Source of the DNA: Patiria miniata
Lineage: Eukaryota > Echinodermata > Asteroidea > Valvatida > Asterinidae
Direction: 5' to 3'
Length of the DNA: 64,000 bases
Assembly (NCBI RefSeq): GCF_015706575.1
Contig: NW_024037051.1
Coordinates: 15,349,016 to 15,413,015, forward strand
The position numbers and the translations under genes were made by a program. The notes under the pieces are model-generated. The model worked only from the letters and a program-made list of their open reading frames with translations. It was not told where the DNA came from and did no database searches. Below, in pieces: positions 46,901 through 58,845 of this stretch (position 1 is the first letter of the stretch; each line of letters opens with the position of its first letter).

Positions 46901-49900
46901 TTGGTAGAATACGAAACAATGCGTTGCATGCTGGTTCTCTGCAGCACATACCACTGCACATGGGCTACTTTGAATGAGTTAGGCTATGGTTGTTTAGTTA
47001 ATTACTAAAATCGAATACCATATTGGACCCGCACGAGTTAAACCCCAGACCATATTTCAAACACGTTGGCTTCTTTCTGTGTAAAAGAAAGTCCCAAAAA
47101 TCATGTTTTCTCAGGCATCCACCCACTTTGGTTAAGGAAAAAAAGTCCCAACTCCTATATACTTATATAGGCTATTTTCCATACGTGTGGAGTTAAGCCC
47201 TTCTTCACCCAAGTTAAGGAATTCGACAGGCTAGCTGAATTATGAAAATATGAAACACTCGATGCTTCTGTGCGTGCATGGGCTTGTCGCAGGTAGGGGC
47301 TAGAGAGGGGCAGTCGGTCCTCTGAACTCTCTGTGACTGTTCGAAGTTTTGGGCTATTAATCCTGATTATCAGTTCCTTTTCCCCATTTCACTTTTTGGC
47401 TTTTGGTACCGGTAATTTCTCCTTTGAACTCTACATGTCGTCAATTTGCATAAATCAAACAAATTCTACCTTCAGAATTTTGAATGACATTTTTTCCTAC
47501 CAAAAGTGGAAGTCCCATCTGCTGGTTTCCCTCGATCGAACTTGTTGACATCATGGTATGGCGCGCCGTGTCATGATTCAATTTGATATTTTTTGGTATA
47601 ATTAGCCATCATTGTCCTCCAGGCTGGAGTGGGATGACGCAAAGTGCATGCAAACAAAACAATTAGGCCACCGGCGTAATGAAATTAAGCGATCTACTTG
47701 CCCACCATATTATTATTTAAAAAGAAAAAAAGAAAAAAATCGGGACGAGGAGTGCGTGCATGATGACTACGATCAAGGCTAGACCGTGGGCGTGGTGGCG
47801 CGGGAGGCTTTAGCAAACGGGCGCCCGGTCGACTACTCTCGCTCTGCCCGCTGGGGGATGAGACTCACCCGGAACAACGACGGGAAATGTTCAGCAAGAA
47901 ATTATGGTGCTCAACGAGGAGTTGCAACTGAGCTTAGAGAAAAGATAGATGGTCTCTATTGTTGAGAGTCCAGACCTTGATTTCCAATGTGATAGGCTAT
48001 TATCGTTCCAAATTACAAAAAAGCGCGTATATCCTTAGAAGATCGATAGACCAGTCTCTTGTCTGTGACCACTATACTAGTCTAGACCTTCATTTCCAGC
48101 ACATTTCCTCGGAAAGTGAACTTGAATGTAGGGTTCTGACAGATCGGATACCAAATATATTTTGTACGCCATGTTCTTCTCTTTTTTAATTGATCTCTGC
48201 ATGTAGTTCACCGAGAACCATCAATAAAGTTTATTAATTTTGAGCTCAGAATATTACAATTCATGTGTGAATCCTGTAGTTTCATTAAACAGCGTTTGTT
48301 TTGGTTCTAACAAAGAAAGAACTCGGTTAATATAAGACTGAATCACTGGAAAAAATCTTCAAAACGGTTTTGGCGATAATGTGACTCTTTCTCTGCGAGT
48401 CAAAAAGAAAGAAGCTTTATTATGGAAATTGTCAGCATATCCTGTTGTTTTACGTAGAACTGTTTTTAAAATCTGAATTAATGGCTGCTCCTCGATTAAA
48501 ACTCGGTTGAAACAAATATTGCTGACTTGGAATTTGCGCTGTAAATTGTCTATTAATAACTTTATTGGCGTCCAGATGGTTTAAACAAAACTGCATTGCA
48601 ATTGTATTTTTTGGCCGTTAGTAACGCCACGTCAATTCCTTTTCATCAGATCCCTAATGGCAGGCATCCATAAAATAACGACCACTTGACTTATTATGAA
48701 CAATATTTTAATGACCGATTGACACGACGGTAAAAACCTTTGGTGAATACAGCTGCGTTTCGGATGAACTTGTACTTGGTGACGCGTTCTGGCCACTTGA
48801 CCTTTCCAAAGGGTCAAGGCAGCGTCACGGGTCATCTACGAACGCAGTGTTCATTTTCAACCAGGAGAATTGCTCCGCGTGTCAGGAAAAATATTTTATT
48901 TATGACGTACAGTTTGTGATTGCCCTTCCTAATTGTCATTAGTTAAAGCAGTATAATGACGCGAGCTATAGTGCGTTTTAATTCATCACTTTACTGCAGA
49001 TTAGGTTATTGAGACGAAGTGGATAATTTCGAAGTATCCCTAGTATGCTGGCGGTTGTTATTGGTTATTCATTGTAATAATAAAGCCATATGTTCCCAAA
49101 CAATGCCCAGATTCGGAGATGCTTAGTTAGTGGCCTTAATTACACGAAACAATGTGTTATTCCGGAATGCTGTTTGCACGTAACTGGCCGAGCTTTCTGC
49201 ACGCGAATCTGTACTTTTTGATCAATTTCATAATTATACCAACCTAAGTTTGCCTGATTTTTTACATAATCTCAATCGCAGATAACAAAAAACTCTTGGC
49301 TCCCACTCGTCCGTGTTTTAATCCAGCGAGTTTGTGATGAATAACATTTATCGAATTTGTTCAACATGCAGACAAGTCAATCTTCACAACGATTCACGTC
49401 CCCAGGGCATGACACGTGACCTTCAACTCCCCGACCTTAACAGCCTACTGCTGTTGAATGACTTACCCTCATTACACTCTGAACCATCTCTCTCCGTCTC
49501 TCTCTCTTCCCTACTTGACCTCAACTTGAGCTCGGGTCAGGGTTAAATCCATCAGCTGTCCAGCTAGATCAAAATCTTTCCTGACTGGTTTTGAATATTT
49601 TTTTTCTCTTCCTTCTTTGTTCTCTGTATTTAAACCAAGTTCAACGCAGATCTGTACGGCTTAGGGGCCGACAAAGTTAATTTATACAGAAGGTCAAACT
49701 GGGGTGCATTGCTTTTGCCTCTGCTCATTTCCCGTTTCATCTTTGATCAAAACGATCCAAGCCCTGGAAGGAACATCAACTACTTTAATCGTGTGGAGCT
49801 GCACAAAGATATATACATGTACTTTGGGTATTCTGAGTAGAAGAGTATTTGGTAGAGCCTCTTATACATATAGTTGGGGCCCTGCATGGATGTACGGCAG

Positions 49901-50775
49901 TCACTATAGGTCATAATCTCTTTTGAGATGTAAATGAGTTGTTTAACTTCTTGAAGAACGTTGGTCACAATATCCAGTGCCTGTACACTTTTTGGGGGAG
50001 ACAATTCCCAAAAACTTGGTATAATGAATTAACCAACTATATTGGGTTCATTTCATACCAACTATTTGGTATGGTTATACCTAACTTTCTCAATAACTGT
50101 TTCCCTTAATTATCTAAATATAGTGGGGTTTTTTTTAGATTTAGTTGGCGATTTTAGCTAATTATGTAGTACTCTCAAAATAGAAACAACAACCTTATGG
50201 TAAGTCTTTTCCGTGCTTATTTTAGTTTGCCTGTTATTTACTGGTTAAGTCGAGCCGGGCACATGTGCTTGGTTTTTATGCATGGTCGCTCGCCCATTTG
50301 AAATACCATGGTTGAAAGCAGTACATTGCTGACCATTATCATGCATGATACATTGCATTTTCAGTAAAAATAGATACATGCATGAAACACTGAAGGTCAC
50401 GAAGGAAAAAAATATCGCTGATTCAGTATACGTTTAATTAGCCATGACATTTCACATGACATACCAATTTTAAATGCTCATTATACCTGAGAGTACTGGA
50501 CGTTTATTGTTAATACAGGTTAACAGCATTGGAAATATTTTGGTAAAATTGGAAATCATCATTTTGGATTTTTTTGGGTCATAAAATGAAGGAAATATTC
50601 TGAGACTTGGATTTATTAAGGTTATTTTCAAACTTCCTAATGTTCTCTGTTGAAACGGAAGAAAGGTAATATTTGTAGCAAAAAAATGCAGTTTTCTTCA
50701 AAAAACTTTTATATCTTTTACTTTTAAGGGTTAAAAAGGTACTTTCTGAACTAATCTCCTTCACGTTAATTTTGT
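43978..50775. other. Gene-free region; scattered CpG-rich patches
   Basis: No exon recognised. CpG-rich patches lie at about 45360-45600 (with a perfect hairpin at 45442-45466), 46100-46260 and 47750-47890. A G tract lies at 44516-44525. Much of 45-49.5 kb is repeat-poor and could be regulatory. Confidence 0.4.
45442..45466. other. GC-rich hairpin, 9-bp perfect stem
   Basis: CTCAGCCCG, a 7-base loop (CGTCGGA) and CGGGCTGAG form a strong stem. It lies in a CpG-rich patch with no gene call. There is no trailing T run, and bacterial-type terminators do not apply here. Confidence 0.55.
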
Positions 50776-50779
50776 TTGT

Positions 50780-50983
50780 TTGTTTATATTAAGTTATTCG
50801 GTTTTTTTAAATTTGATTTGTTTGTTTCTTTTTTAAATTTATTTATTCGTATGTTTTCAGTCTTAACCAAAATGAGAGCTTTGTTTATATTAAGTTATTA
50901 GGGTTTTTATGTATTTACTTGTTTGTTTCCTCTTTTGGGGTTTATTTATTTGTATGTTTTCAGTCTTAACCAAATATGAGCTT
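50780..50983. repeat. Tandem duplication, period about 101 bp
   Basis: TTGTTTATATTAAGTTATT starts both units (50780 and 50881), and each ends with GTATGTTTTCAGTCTTAACC followed by AAA.ATGAG. The units differ by scattered substitutions and small indels. Confidence 0.8.
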
Positions 50984-51029
50984 ATTAGTTCACAACTATA
51001 TGAAGATATAATATCAACCGTATAAGGTT

Positions 51030-51112
51030 AAGAAAGGCAGCAACAATTTTATAGCGCTTTGAGATTGTTGATACGATGGAAAGCGTATAAGCATGACAAT
51101 AATTTATTGATT
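51030..51112 (+). repeat. SINE/LINE 3'-tail-like sequence
   Basis: TTTTATAGCGCTTTGAGATT followed by GATACGATGGAAAGCGTATAAG resembles the common retroposon tail with AGCGCTTTGAG and AAAGCGCTATATAA. Only this piece is visible. Confidence 0.45.
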
Positions 51113-54100
51113 TAGTTATTTTTGAAGGACTATTCGGGCATGGAAATTATTCTGATTTTTGTTTGATAAAAATATTGTTGAACTGAGGTTGTATTCGTTG
51201 CATCCAACCAAGTTAGTCCAAGAAAATATTTGTATTAGCTTTGTCCCTCTTAAAACAACAATCATTCAAACTAGACACGCACATGGGTCAAATAATTTTA
51301 ATCTTTTCTTCAGTTCTACCATACCAGCAAAAAAATTACACTACGGAATAAGACATGACTTGTTAAGGTATTGTATCGGGACGACTACGGATCTGTAGGA
51401 GGGGATGTACCAATTTTGTTGAGGGTAGGGAAGGTCATGTAGGTACGTAGGCAAGGCCAGGGTTCACGTTACATATCGAAAATCCGTAGAAAAAAAGGCT
51501 TATTTTCCACCATATGAAGCCCTTGATGGAACGACAGTGCGGATTCATGTCAACTTCATAACAAGTCATTAATTTTTGCTGGAAAAACAAGGAAACCAAA
51601 ATGTTTCGAATTGTCTCCGGTGTAAGAAACCTACCAGCGGCGCAATGATGATAAACAGAATTGAGCAAACGAAAAACAACATTGTTTGCTTTCTAGAAGT
51701 ATTGTTCCATTGAGAATCCGATTGTTTTGAAGTATATTTATTTAACGGCCAGTTTGCGAAAACGGTCTTTTTGAAAAGATTGATTTATGCATCCATATCA
51801 GTTGTTCAATTTTACCTTGCATTATTTGAAAACCTTAGCTGTTTGACCTATACGTTTCGAAGCTGAACTTTTTTTTGCAGTGCATTTAATATACCCTGTG
51901 TAGCCTAATTCGACCTGGTCAATTCAAGTGTATTTGTAAATGTGGTGTTTTTTTTATTTGAAAGTCGAAGACCTTTTTTGAAGTTATTGAAGTTGGCCTA
52001 TTTTTGATAGTGTAACTACGGTTATGTACACAATTGGAGAAGGTGTTTGACCTCCAAAAGTACTATGGATTTTGGAAGTCCGTGCTGATATAGGACAGGT
52101 GATCCTCTACCGGGACAAAAGGCGGTCAACAGCCCACCGATTCATACGGCCAACAATCGCCCCTTTCATTGCCCGCGTCTTTGTGCCTGCATGCGCGCCC
52201 TACCTAAACTCACCACTAGAAGTGCCATTGACCGGGTCACAGCGACACGATGACCTAACCTAGCAATGACCCCGAGACCACCAAGTTCAATGCCAAACAG
52301 GTGGGATTAATTATCACCAATTTCGCTTCAGAACCTTTGCGTGAAGAAGAAGAACATAAATCATCGCAACTGGTCAAGCTAATTAATCTCCGTAGTTCCT
52401 GTCCTCGGCCGCGTGACACCGAGAAAACTCCCCGGGGAAAAGTGGCGTGATGGGGACGGTATATGGGTACGCACCAAGCCCGCTGGCTCGTGCCTCAGGC
52501 ACGTGGCCTCTAACTAAAACAACCAGTCATTAACTTCAGCACCAATTACGGTCAAATTCTGTAAACATGTCCGTTGAGACGTGGTTTTTGTGCGGGAATT
52601 TGTTGAAGTTTTGACTTTTTTCCCCCGCGGTGATTGTAAAAGAAATTTGAGGGAAGTACTGTCTGACCTTCAGAGTCTATATGAAACGGGAACGAAATAA
52701 CTTCAACAAAAATCACAGTGTCAGCCTGTGGAAAGGACTCTTCTTAAAGCCAAAAAAAAAAAATCAAACAAATCATACTTTCAATTAAATGATATTTTTC
52801 AATGCTTCAAGTAAAATTGCAAAAGAACACTCTGATATAAAATTTAACCGTCAGTTTCACTGGCGCAATATTTGACTTGATATAGTTTTTTTGCCAATGC
52901 GACTTAAAAAAAGATCATTGTTTTCAACTGCCAACGTTAGAACACAGTTGTTTTCGAATTTGGACCACTTACAACCTATTGACCTTCTTTTCCTTTCGTA
53001 AAAAAATACCCCCAACATCATCGCATACATCTTGTTGGAAGGATGAATATTTCTCTTCATTCTTTTTACAAGCCTTGAAATTCGATTGCAAGCGCGCGCA
53101 ATGGCCGTGGCTTTTTTGATTCGAGGTTAGCAAAATACGCCTCGGTCGATGGCGCGGCCTCGTGCATATAACGCTGACAAAAAATTACTTGATGAAGGTT
53201 GTCTCGTATTATTTTTTTGTTTACCTCGAAATTGTCCGTGTTGGTTCGTGTGGCGAGGTGATGATATTTTGACTCATATCTGCCTCGAAATGGTTAATAT
53301 TTCATATTTCTTGATGTAGAGAGATAGATATCATTTTTGCGAGAGAAAGACATTCATAAAATTGGTCTTCTGTGTAGTGGTCCAGTTGCATGATATTTCA
53401 GTTTGTTTTGCCGTGGCAGTGAATGTTTTTTTTATCAACCAATTTCTAATGATCATTGGAAATGGGTAATATAACAACGAACAAAATATTGTTCTAAATG
53501 TTTCATTTATTCTTCAACTTTGAATAAAGTTGGGTTTTTTTCTTTTGTTATTCTTCTGTAAAGTTTTTTCCACGGGCATTTTAATATGAGCCTCTTTTGG
53601 CTTCTGAAAATGCCCCCATATATTGGCGTACTCCTAATTCATGTCATTAATTTGTTTTTGTTTTCAATTAGTTCTTGATTATCTGTGATTTATATACTTG
53701 TTCTGTAATTGTTTACTGTCCTTTGATTTTCACCAATATGGAAATAAATGTCTAATAGAATAGAATAGAATTGAATTGAATTGATGTGTACTTACATTTT
53801 GCTTTTGTTATAGTCAGTCAGTAAATGTGAACTGATTTTGTTTTACTCGAAAAGTCCTCTTCTAAAACATCTGGTGAATCAAACGACCCACTTTAATAGT
53901 TTTCTCTTGAAGGTATATACTGACATTTTGAGAAATCCAACACTTCAGAAATTTAATTTAATTTCATCCAAACCATGGACTCCCTCTCCTGAACACTGCT
54001 TCTCCATTGCCAACTAATTAAATATCTTCTGGTCCTCCGAGCCGAAATATAGGTGCGGGGTAATTTAGGTAACAACTAAACGAATCCTTACAAAGAGACC

Positions 54101-54840
54101 TAGAATTACCATCGATCAAATTCCATTGTATCCTCCTATGAAAACAACACCACCATATATAATGTCACGGTCACGTTTTTTTTTCTTTTGGAGGTAACAA
54201 AAAATAGCATTCTTATTCGCTTACTGCGGTATATTCTATAGTTGGCCCTTTTTTCTTTCGATTTCCGGCCCGTGGCCTAATATAAACCAAACGGTTAGCC
54301 CGAGTGAAACGCGTATCGCTTTCGGTTGGGTTGCCGTGGCCTTGGCCTCAATTCGTTGCGTCCTTGCTGCTGTCGCACTGACCGCTTTGAATGGAACGGC
54401 ACGCGCGTACGTCAGTCTCAAGTTCTAGGTTACGCGGGGAGGGATTTTAGCGACTCGGTGGGAGGTCGAGGGCGGTGTTTCATGCCGGCTTTTTAGACCT
54501 TTCTCAAGGATACTGGAAGCCAAAGTCAGTTTCACTTTCAACTGACAAGTGATGAATTTGAAGGAAATTAAGGCTTGAGCTGGAAAGGGATTATAAATAT
54601 CGGTTGTGACAATTGTTTGAATTGTATTGACGATGGCAGTGATGCGTTGATGTCTTGATGACAATGACATCCACTAGTGACCAATCATGGCAGGCAATGT
54701 CATCCAAATGGAATGGTTGGGATGGCTCCATATCAACCTCGTCCCCAGGGTGTCGAGCAGTACGCGCCCACCACTACCTGCTCTATTGGAAACGGGGTTG
54801 GAAATAAAGTAAGCACTGGGGGCGAGGTTGGCTCTATATA
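51113..54840. other. Intergenic, no gene seen
   Basis: No exon recognised. A CpG-rich, repeat-poor stretch at 52090-52520 includes the short palindrome CGTGCCTCAGGCACG. A retroposon-type tail lies at 53755-53783. Confidence 0.45.
53745..53785 (+). repeat. Retroposon-type tail (TAGAA)n(TTGAA)n
   Basis: AATAAATGTCTAATAGAATAG and the following GAATT repeats look like the 3' tail of a LINE-family insertion. The upstream body is not identified. Confidence 0.4.
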
Positions 54841-54845
54841 CATGT

Positions 54846-55448
54846 ATAGTGGCGCACTTCAACGGATACACACGACACTCCACATGCAGCGTTGCAAAAC
54901 ATCTTTTTTTTTTTTTTACAAACTTAAAATTCACTCAGTTAAATACAGGTACTTTTACCTTTTAACAATTTCAGTGTCATTAAATTGAGTCCGAAATTAA
55001 AAAATGGCGGCCGGTGTCCGGAAATTGGGCACAGAATCGGCCGAGTGTTCCCTAACGTGGCGCACTTGAACAAATCTCAGAAAATCACAAGTTAACATTT
55101 AATTAAGATTTTTTTGTTGTTGTAAAGTTGACAAATTCTGATAAACGATTCTAATCTCCACTCATATACCCAACTCCATGTAAAAGTTTGTCAGAAACAT
55201 ATTTTCTTAGTTTTGGGCGCATTTAATTTAAAAGGAATCATTGTGCACTTCAAAATAAAATCGGAAAATCACGCAAATTAAAATATCTCCGCTTACTTTG
55301 TAACGGGTTGGTAAAGTTTAGTTTTATGAACAGGAATGTTTAGAGCTTGATGATGAAATTTCACTTACCGTGAAATTATAGGCAACACTTTTACTCTAGC
55401 AAGGCACTAGAGCCAGAGGCGAAAAATCTACGGTGCGCCATTTTACCC
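54846..55448. mobile_element. GTGGCGCACTT-family MITE, copy 2
   Basis: Aligned with 33810-34394 from end to end: GTGGCGCACTTC at the left, shared TTTCAGTGTCATNAAATT and TCCGGAAATTGGGCACA, the internal GTTCCCTAACGTGGCGCAC, CTGATAAAC, TTTTGGGCGCATTT, TTTGTAACGGGT, and GGTGCGCCA at the right. It lies about 250 bases upstream of the DDX10 start codon, so it may sit in or next to that promoter. Confidence 0.7.
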
Positions 55449-55703
55449 GAGTGAATTTAGTCCACAAAAAAAACGGGGAAGAAAGTAGTAATCTTATATT
55501 CATATAGGTGAAGAATAAAAAAAAATATGTTCCCATAATAATTAATATGACAAGGTTGGATAATGACACATTAAATAGCTACATTTCGCGACAATGACAC
55601 ACGTACCGTACCAAATTGCACTGTGCATTGAAAATTCAACTATCCGACATACAACAGCCGTCGGATTTGGCAAAAGCGCAGGGGATGATGGGATATATTC
55701 AAG
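55449..55703 (+). promoter_or_regulatory. DDX10 5' flank / probable core promoter
   Basis: This stretch runs from the MITE to the DDX10 ATG. No TATA box is evident near the start. The last 60 bases (CAGCCGTCGGATTTGGC, then GGGGATGATGGGATA) are more GC-rich. A perfect NRF1 palindrome lies at 55981, about 120 bases inside intron 1. The pattern suggests a TATA-less housekeeping promoter, by inference. Confidence 0.35.
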
Positions 55704-55859
55704 ATGGCGCAGCGCATGGCTGCGAGGAATTCGCAGCAGCGTGGAAAGAAACCGAAGCATTTTCACCACACCAGTGACAAGGCTCGTCACAAGCTTGAAG
55801 TCAAACGATGGAAACTGGAAGAGGAAGAGGCTAAGCGCCTTAAATCTCGATATGAAAGT
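55704..55859 (+). CDS. DDX10: DDX10/Dbp4-type DEAD-box RNA helicase, coding exon 1
   Basis: DDX10 (yeast Dbp4) is a nucleolar ATP-dependent RNA helicase of the small ribosomal subunit pathway. This exon encodes residues 1-52, beginning MAQRMAARNSQQRGKKPKHF, a basic segment followed by an acidic/basic helix (KLEEEEAKRLKSRYES). That is the usual N-terminal extension ahead of the Q motif. The ATG has A at -3 and G at +4. The exon ends at 55859 in phase 0 before a perfect GTGAGT donor. Joining to the next exon gives [19 protein letters not shown], which parallels the vertebrate DDX10 junction closely and supports this otherwise weakly conserved exon. Confidence 0.82.
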
Positions 55860-55980
55860 GTGAGTGAAATGATAAAAATTGAAACATAATTGGTTGCCCA
55901 GTATCCGGACGCATATCGTTACCACGTGCATGATGATAATTGACATACGGGTGCATACATCGGCGCATCATACTTCATAG

Positions 55981-55991
55981 TGCGCATGCGC
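55981..55991. promoter_or_regulatory. NRF1-type site TGCGCATGCGC
   Basis: Perfect 11-base NRF1 palindrome just inside intron 1. NRF1 sites near start sites are common in genes for basic cellular functions. Binding is not shown. Confidence 0.45.
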
Positions 55992-56113
55992 TGCACAGGG
56001 TGATTTTTTTTTTTTTTTTTTTTTTTAGAATTTGTATGTTGCCAAGAACATATCACTAATGTCACTTGTCAGTGTTTCTTGTGACATTTTGTAAGACTAC
56101 ATGTACTTAACAT

Positions 56114-56574
56114 TAGGGTGTTTGGTCAAGTGATAAAAATATCGGGGACAAAACTCGCACACGAAACAAAACTTGAATGTGAAGAGCAAAATTATAGCTG
56201 ATATACTAGCTAAGGAAAAAACACAAAACTAAGGTGTTATTACAAGTAATATCTTACAATTATAATGTTCAAAAAATGAAATAAAAAGAGTGTCTGGTTT
56301 TCAAGATATAGTGAAAAATTCAACACCATCGCGGCGACCGCCCGTGTACTCACATTGATTTTACGTGTACAAACGATGCGCCCTCCCACGCCCAAGTGGC
56401 GCAACTGTCAAATCGGAGCGCTTCGGCACTGCAACCGAAATTAGCCGAGCATGCGTTAGCAACCATAGAATCGCTTTCATTGGTCCAATCGAGACAGTTC
56501 TGACGTCTGCTCTGAATATTTAAAGCATTTTTAGGGCTATGGGTCTATAGGGGAATTCTTAACCAAACACCCTA
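56114..56574. mobile_element. MITE with TAGGGTGTTTGGT ends in DDX10 intron 1
   Basis: TAGGGTGTTTGGTCAAG at the left is inverted as CTTAACCAAACACCCTA at the right, with TA on both sides. It is about 460 bases long, with no transposase frame; a GC-rich patch lies at about 56330-56450. The short inverted repeat (about 13 bases) and TA flanks suggest a Tc1/mariner-type origin. Confidence 0.6.
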
Positions 56575-57286
56575 TTAACACTGCTTATTAAAGTTAAGCC
56601 AACAAATCCAATTTGAAAACGTTGAATTGGAAAAAAATGTTGTAACCAACCTGATGCCACTTCTGCGATTGTGTACAAAGTCTATGGAGAGTCAAGAACA
56701 TTTTCTAAGTATTTCCTAACCAAATAGGAAATATTTGTCAGTCCAAGATTCCTGTCTTATCATCATTTTTGCAAAGAATGACCTTCATTAATATGATTTG
56801 AAGAAAAAAAGTGGCATCAGGTTGCAACATTTTTTTTCCTTAACGTTAATCATGTTAATGACTAGTTGAAGTATCGTCAGCATTCTGGGATTCTGAGATG
56901 CTTTTCAAATTGGTCATTACTCTCTTGAAACTAATTTCAAGAATTGAAGAAATGAAGGTTTTTAAACTCCACTCCCCCCCCCCCCCAACTACAATATTTT
57001 CTCTAATTGAAGTTTTAAAAACAAAGCTTTTGGGATTTGGATGGAAATAAGGATGGTATGTGTATTAATAAAATATCCAAATGATTTTGCCCATAGGGCA
57101 GTTAATTAACAGAAATGATTGCAAACTCATGTAAATCTTTCAATTTTGCCACAGAATTTGCAGAAACAAAAACCCTGTAAGCTGAAAATGAGCTGAAATT
57201 TTGTTGTACTGATTTCATACATTGCTTTGTTCAACATTTCAATATTACTGTAATAATGTAGGCCTACTTACTCTTTTAATAAATAG

Positions 57287-57478
57287 ATTGACACAGAAAA
57301 CATCAGCAGTTTCGATGACCTGCCGCTCTCTGTTAAAACGCAAGCTGGGCTGCGCATTGCCAACTACAAGGCACCCACGGAGATACAGCGAGCTACCGTA
57401 GGGCTGGCACTGCAGGGACATGACATACTAGGAGCAGCCAAGACGGGGTCCGGCAAGACTCTGGCATTCCTCATTCCT
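57287..57478 (+). CDS. DDX10: DDX10/Dbp4-type helicase, coding exon 2 (Q motif and Walker A)
   Basis: This 64-codon phase-0 exon encodes residues 53-116. FDDLPLS (61-67) and TEIQ (83-86) form the Q motif region. [18 protein letters not shown] (93-110) includes motif I, AKTGSGKT (103-110), which binds ATP phosphates. The GLALQG(H/K)D(I/V)[15 protein letters not shown] block is distinctive of the DDX10/Dbp4 subfamily among DEAD-box proteins. The donor GTAAGT at 57479 is perfect. No catalytic residue of this segment is missing. Confidence 0.95.
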
Positions 57479-57537
57479 GTAAGTTACATGTAGACAGATA
57501 TAACCCAAACTCCCTTGGCCTTTTTGCTAGGATGTAG

Positions 57538-57860
57538 CCTCAATCCTGCAAAATCCTCCATTATTTCTTGAATATGGCCCATGGAGGGGTGACCACTGCC
57601 TGAATCCTGCAAAATCCTGCGGCAGTGACTGTCAACATGTTGAGGCTTGGGCAGTGACATCCTGGAGCAGTACGGAGGATTTCAAGCATAATCCAGGCCT
57701 ATATTTATGCATGGCTGAGCAAAAACAACACATGGTCTGGCCCAGGACCTTGACAAAGTGCATCCTATGAAATCAGTAACACACTTTTGCCATGTCACCT
57801 CGATCCTCCAAATTCCTCCACTTTGGCAAGGAGGATTTTGAAGGATTCAGGGCGGTTAGG
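57538..57860. repeat. Dispersed AATCCTSCAAAATCCTSC repeat
   Basis: CAATCCTGCAAAATCCTCCA, GAATCCTGCAAAATCCTGCG, GATCCTCCAAATTCCTCCA and GGAGGATTTTGAAGGATTCA are forward and inverted forms of the same phrase that builds the array at 18.06-18.31 kb. Confidence 0.6.
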
Positions 57861-58295
57861 GAAACTGCAATTTTCTCTACCTCAATTTTTTCCTGATTGT
57901 AGTTTTAGTAATTGACGGGTAGGGTTTTAAAAACAAACATGAAAATAGATTGGTTTGTTTTGGGGCCATTGTAGACGGTAGATTTATGGTGGTGGGAAGA
58001 GAGATAAAAAAAATTGGGGGGGGGGGAGTTTGGTGTATGTAACACCACATTCATTCCTCATGTTTCATTTTTATAGCAAGTGTTTATTTAGCTGTAAATG
58101 TATGCTGCTATCTCCTTGTTATTCTTGTGCAGTGTTAAAATGTACATGTACCGTACCTTTCACAATTTAACTGTATTGTAAATGCATTCAGTTGTTACTC
58201 AGAACTTAAAATGAAAGTCATCTTTAGCCACCTTTATAAGCACATTCTTAACATCGCCAGGCAAAAGGTTCACCTGTAAAAAGTTGTTGCAAGTT

Positions 58296-58630
58296 GTTGC
58301 ATTTAGCAGCCAACTCAAGTACCCGTGATGCTGCATCTTGTTGCATTTAGCAGGGTAACTGCTCTTAGTACCAAGGCGATACAAGAGTATTTACTCTTGC
58401 AGTTTGTTGCATTTAGCAGGGTATCTGCTCATACTGCCAAGGCAAATTCAAGAGTATCAACTGTTGCAGTTTGTTGCATTTAGCAGGGTCACTGCTTGCC
58501 AAGGCTGGTATGCACTGTGTTCACTGCACAATGCAACATAATCCACTGTTGCAGTTTGTTGCATTTAGCAGGGGTCTCATTTGAGTTGACTTGGATATTG
58601 TTGCATTTTAATAGCAGGGTTCCTGAAGAA
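58296..58630. repeat. Minisatellite with GTTGCATTTAGCAGGGT unit
   Basis: The core starts at about 58296, 58340, 58406, 58473, 58558 and 58600. The longest regular part has units of 66-67 bases ending CTGTTGCAGTTT. It lies wholly within DDX10 intron 2. Confidence 0.85.
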
Positions 58631-58845
58631 TACCTGATGGGGATTAGGGTTATAGCACAAAACAGAGTTATCGTCTGAGTCATTTGAATTGTAAGACACT
58701 GTAGCTGTTGGGTACTTTTGGATTTAGCAAGCTGTCAGAGAAAAAAAAAACGTAGAGCTTTAAGTACTTGTAAAATACTGTAGTTATTCTTAAGTTGGAT
58801 TTGAATGTAGGACTGAGTAGGCATGTGATTCTTCATTTATTGCAG

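Larger units (their letters stand above)
55860..57286 (+). other. DDX10 intron 1
   Basis: Donor GTGAGT at 55860, acceptor AATAG at 57282-57286. It contains an NRF1 palindrome (55981-55991), a T run at about 56006-56027, a MITE (56114-56574) and a C tract at about 56976-56987. No other exon recognised. Confidence 0.7.
57479..58845 (+). other. DDX10 intron 2
   Basis: Donor GTAAGT (57479), acceptor TTTATTGCAG (58836-58845). It contains GGAGGATT-type repeats (57540-57860), a G tract (58016-58027) and a TTGCATTTAGCAGGG minisatellite (58296-58630). Confidence 0.85.
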
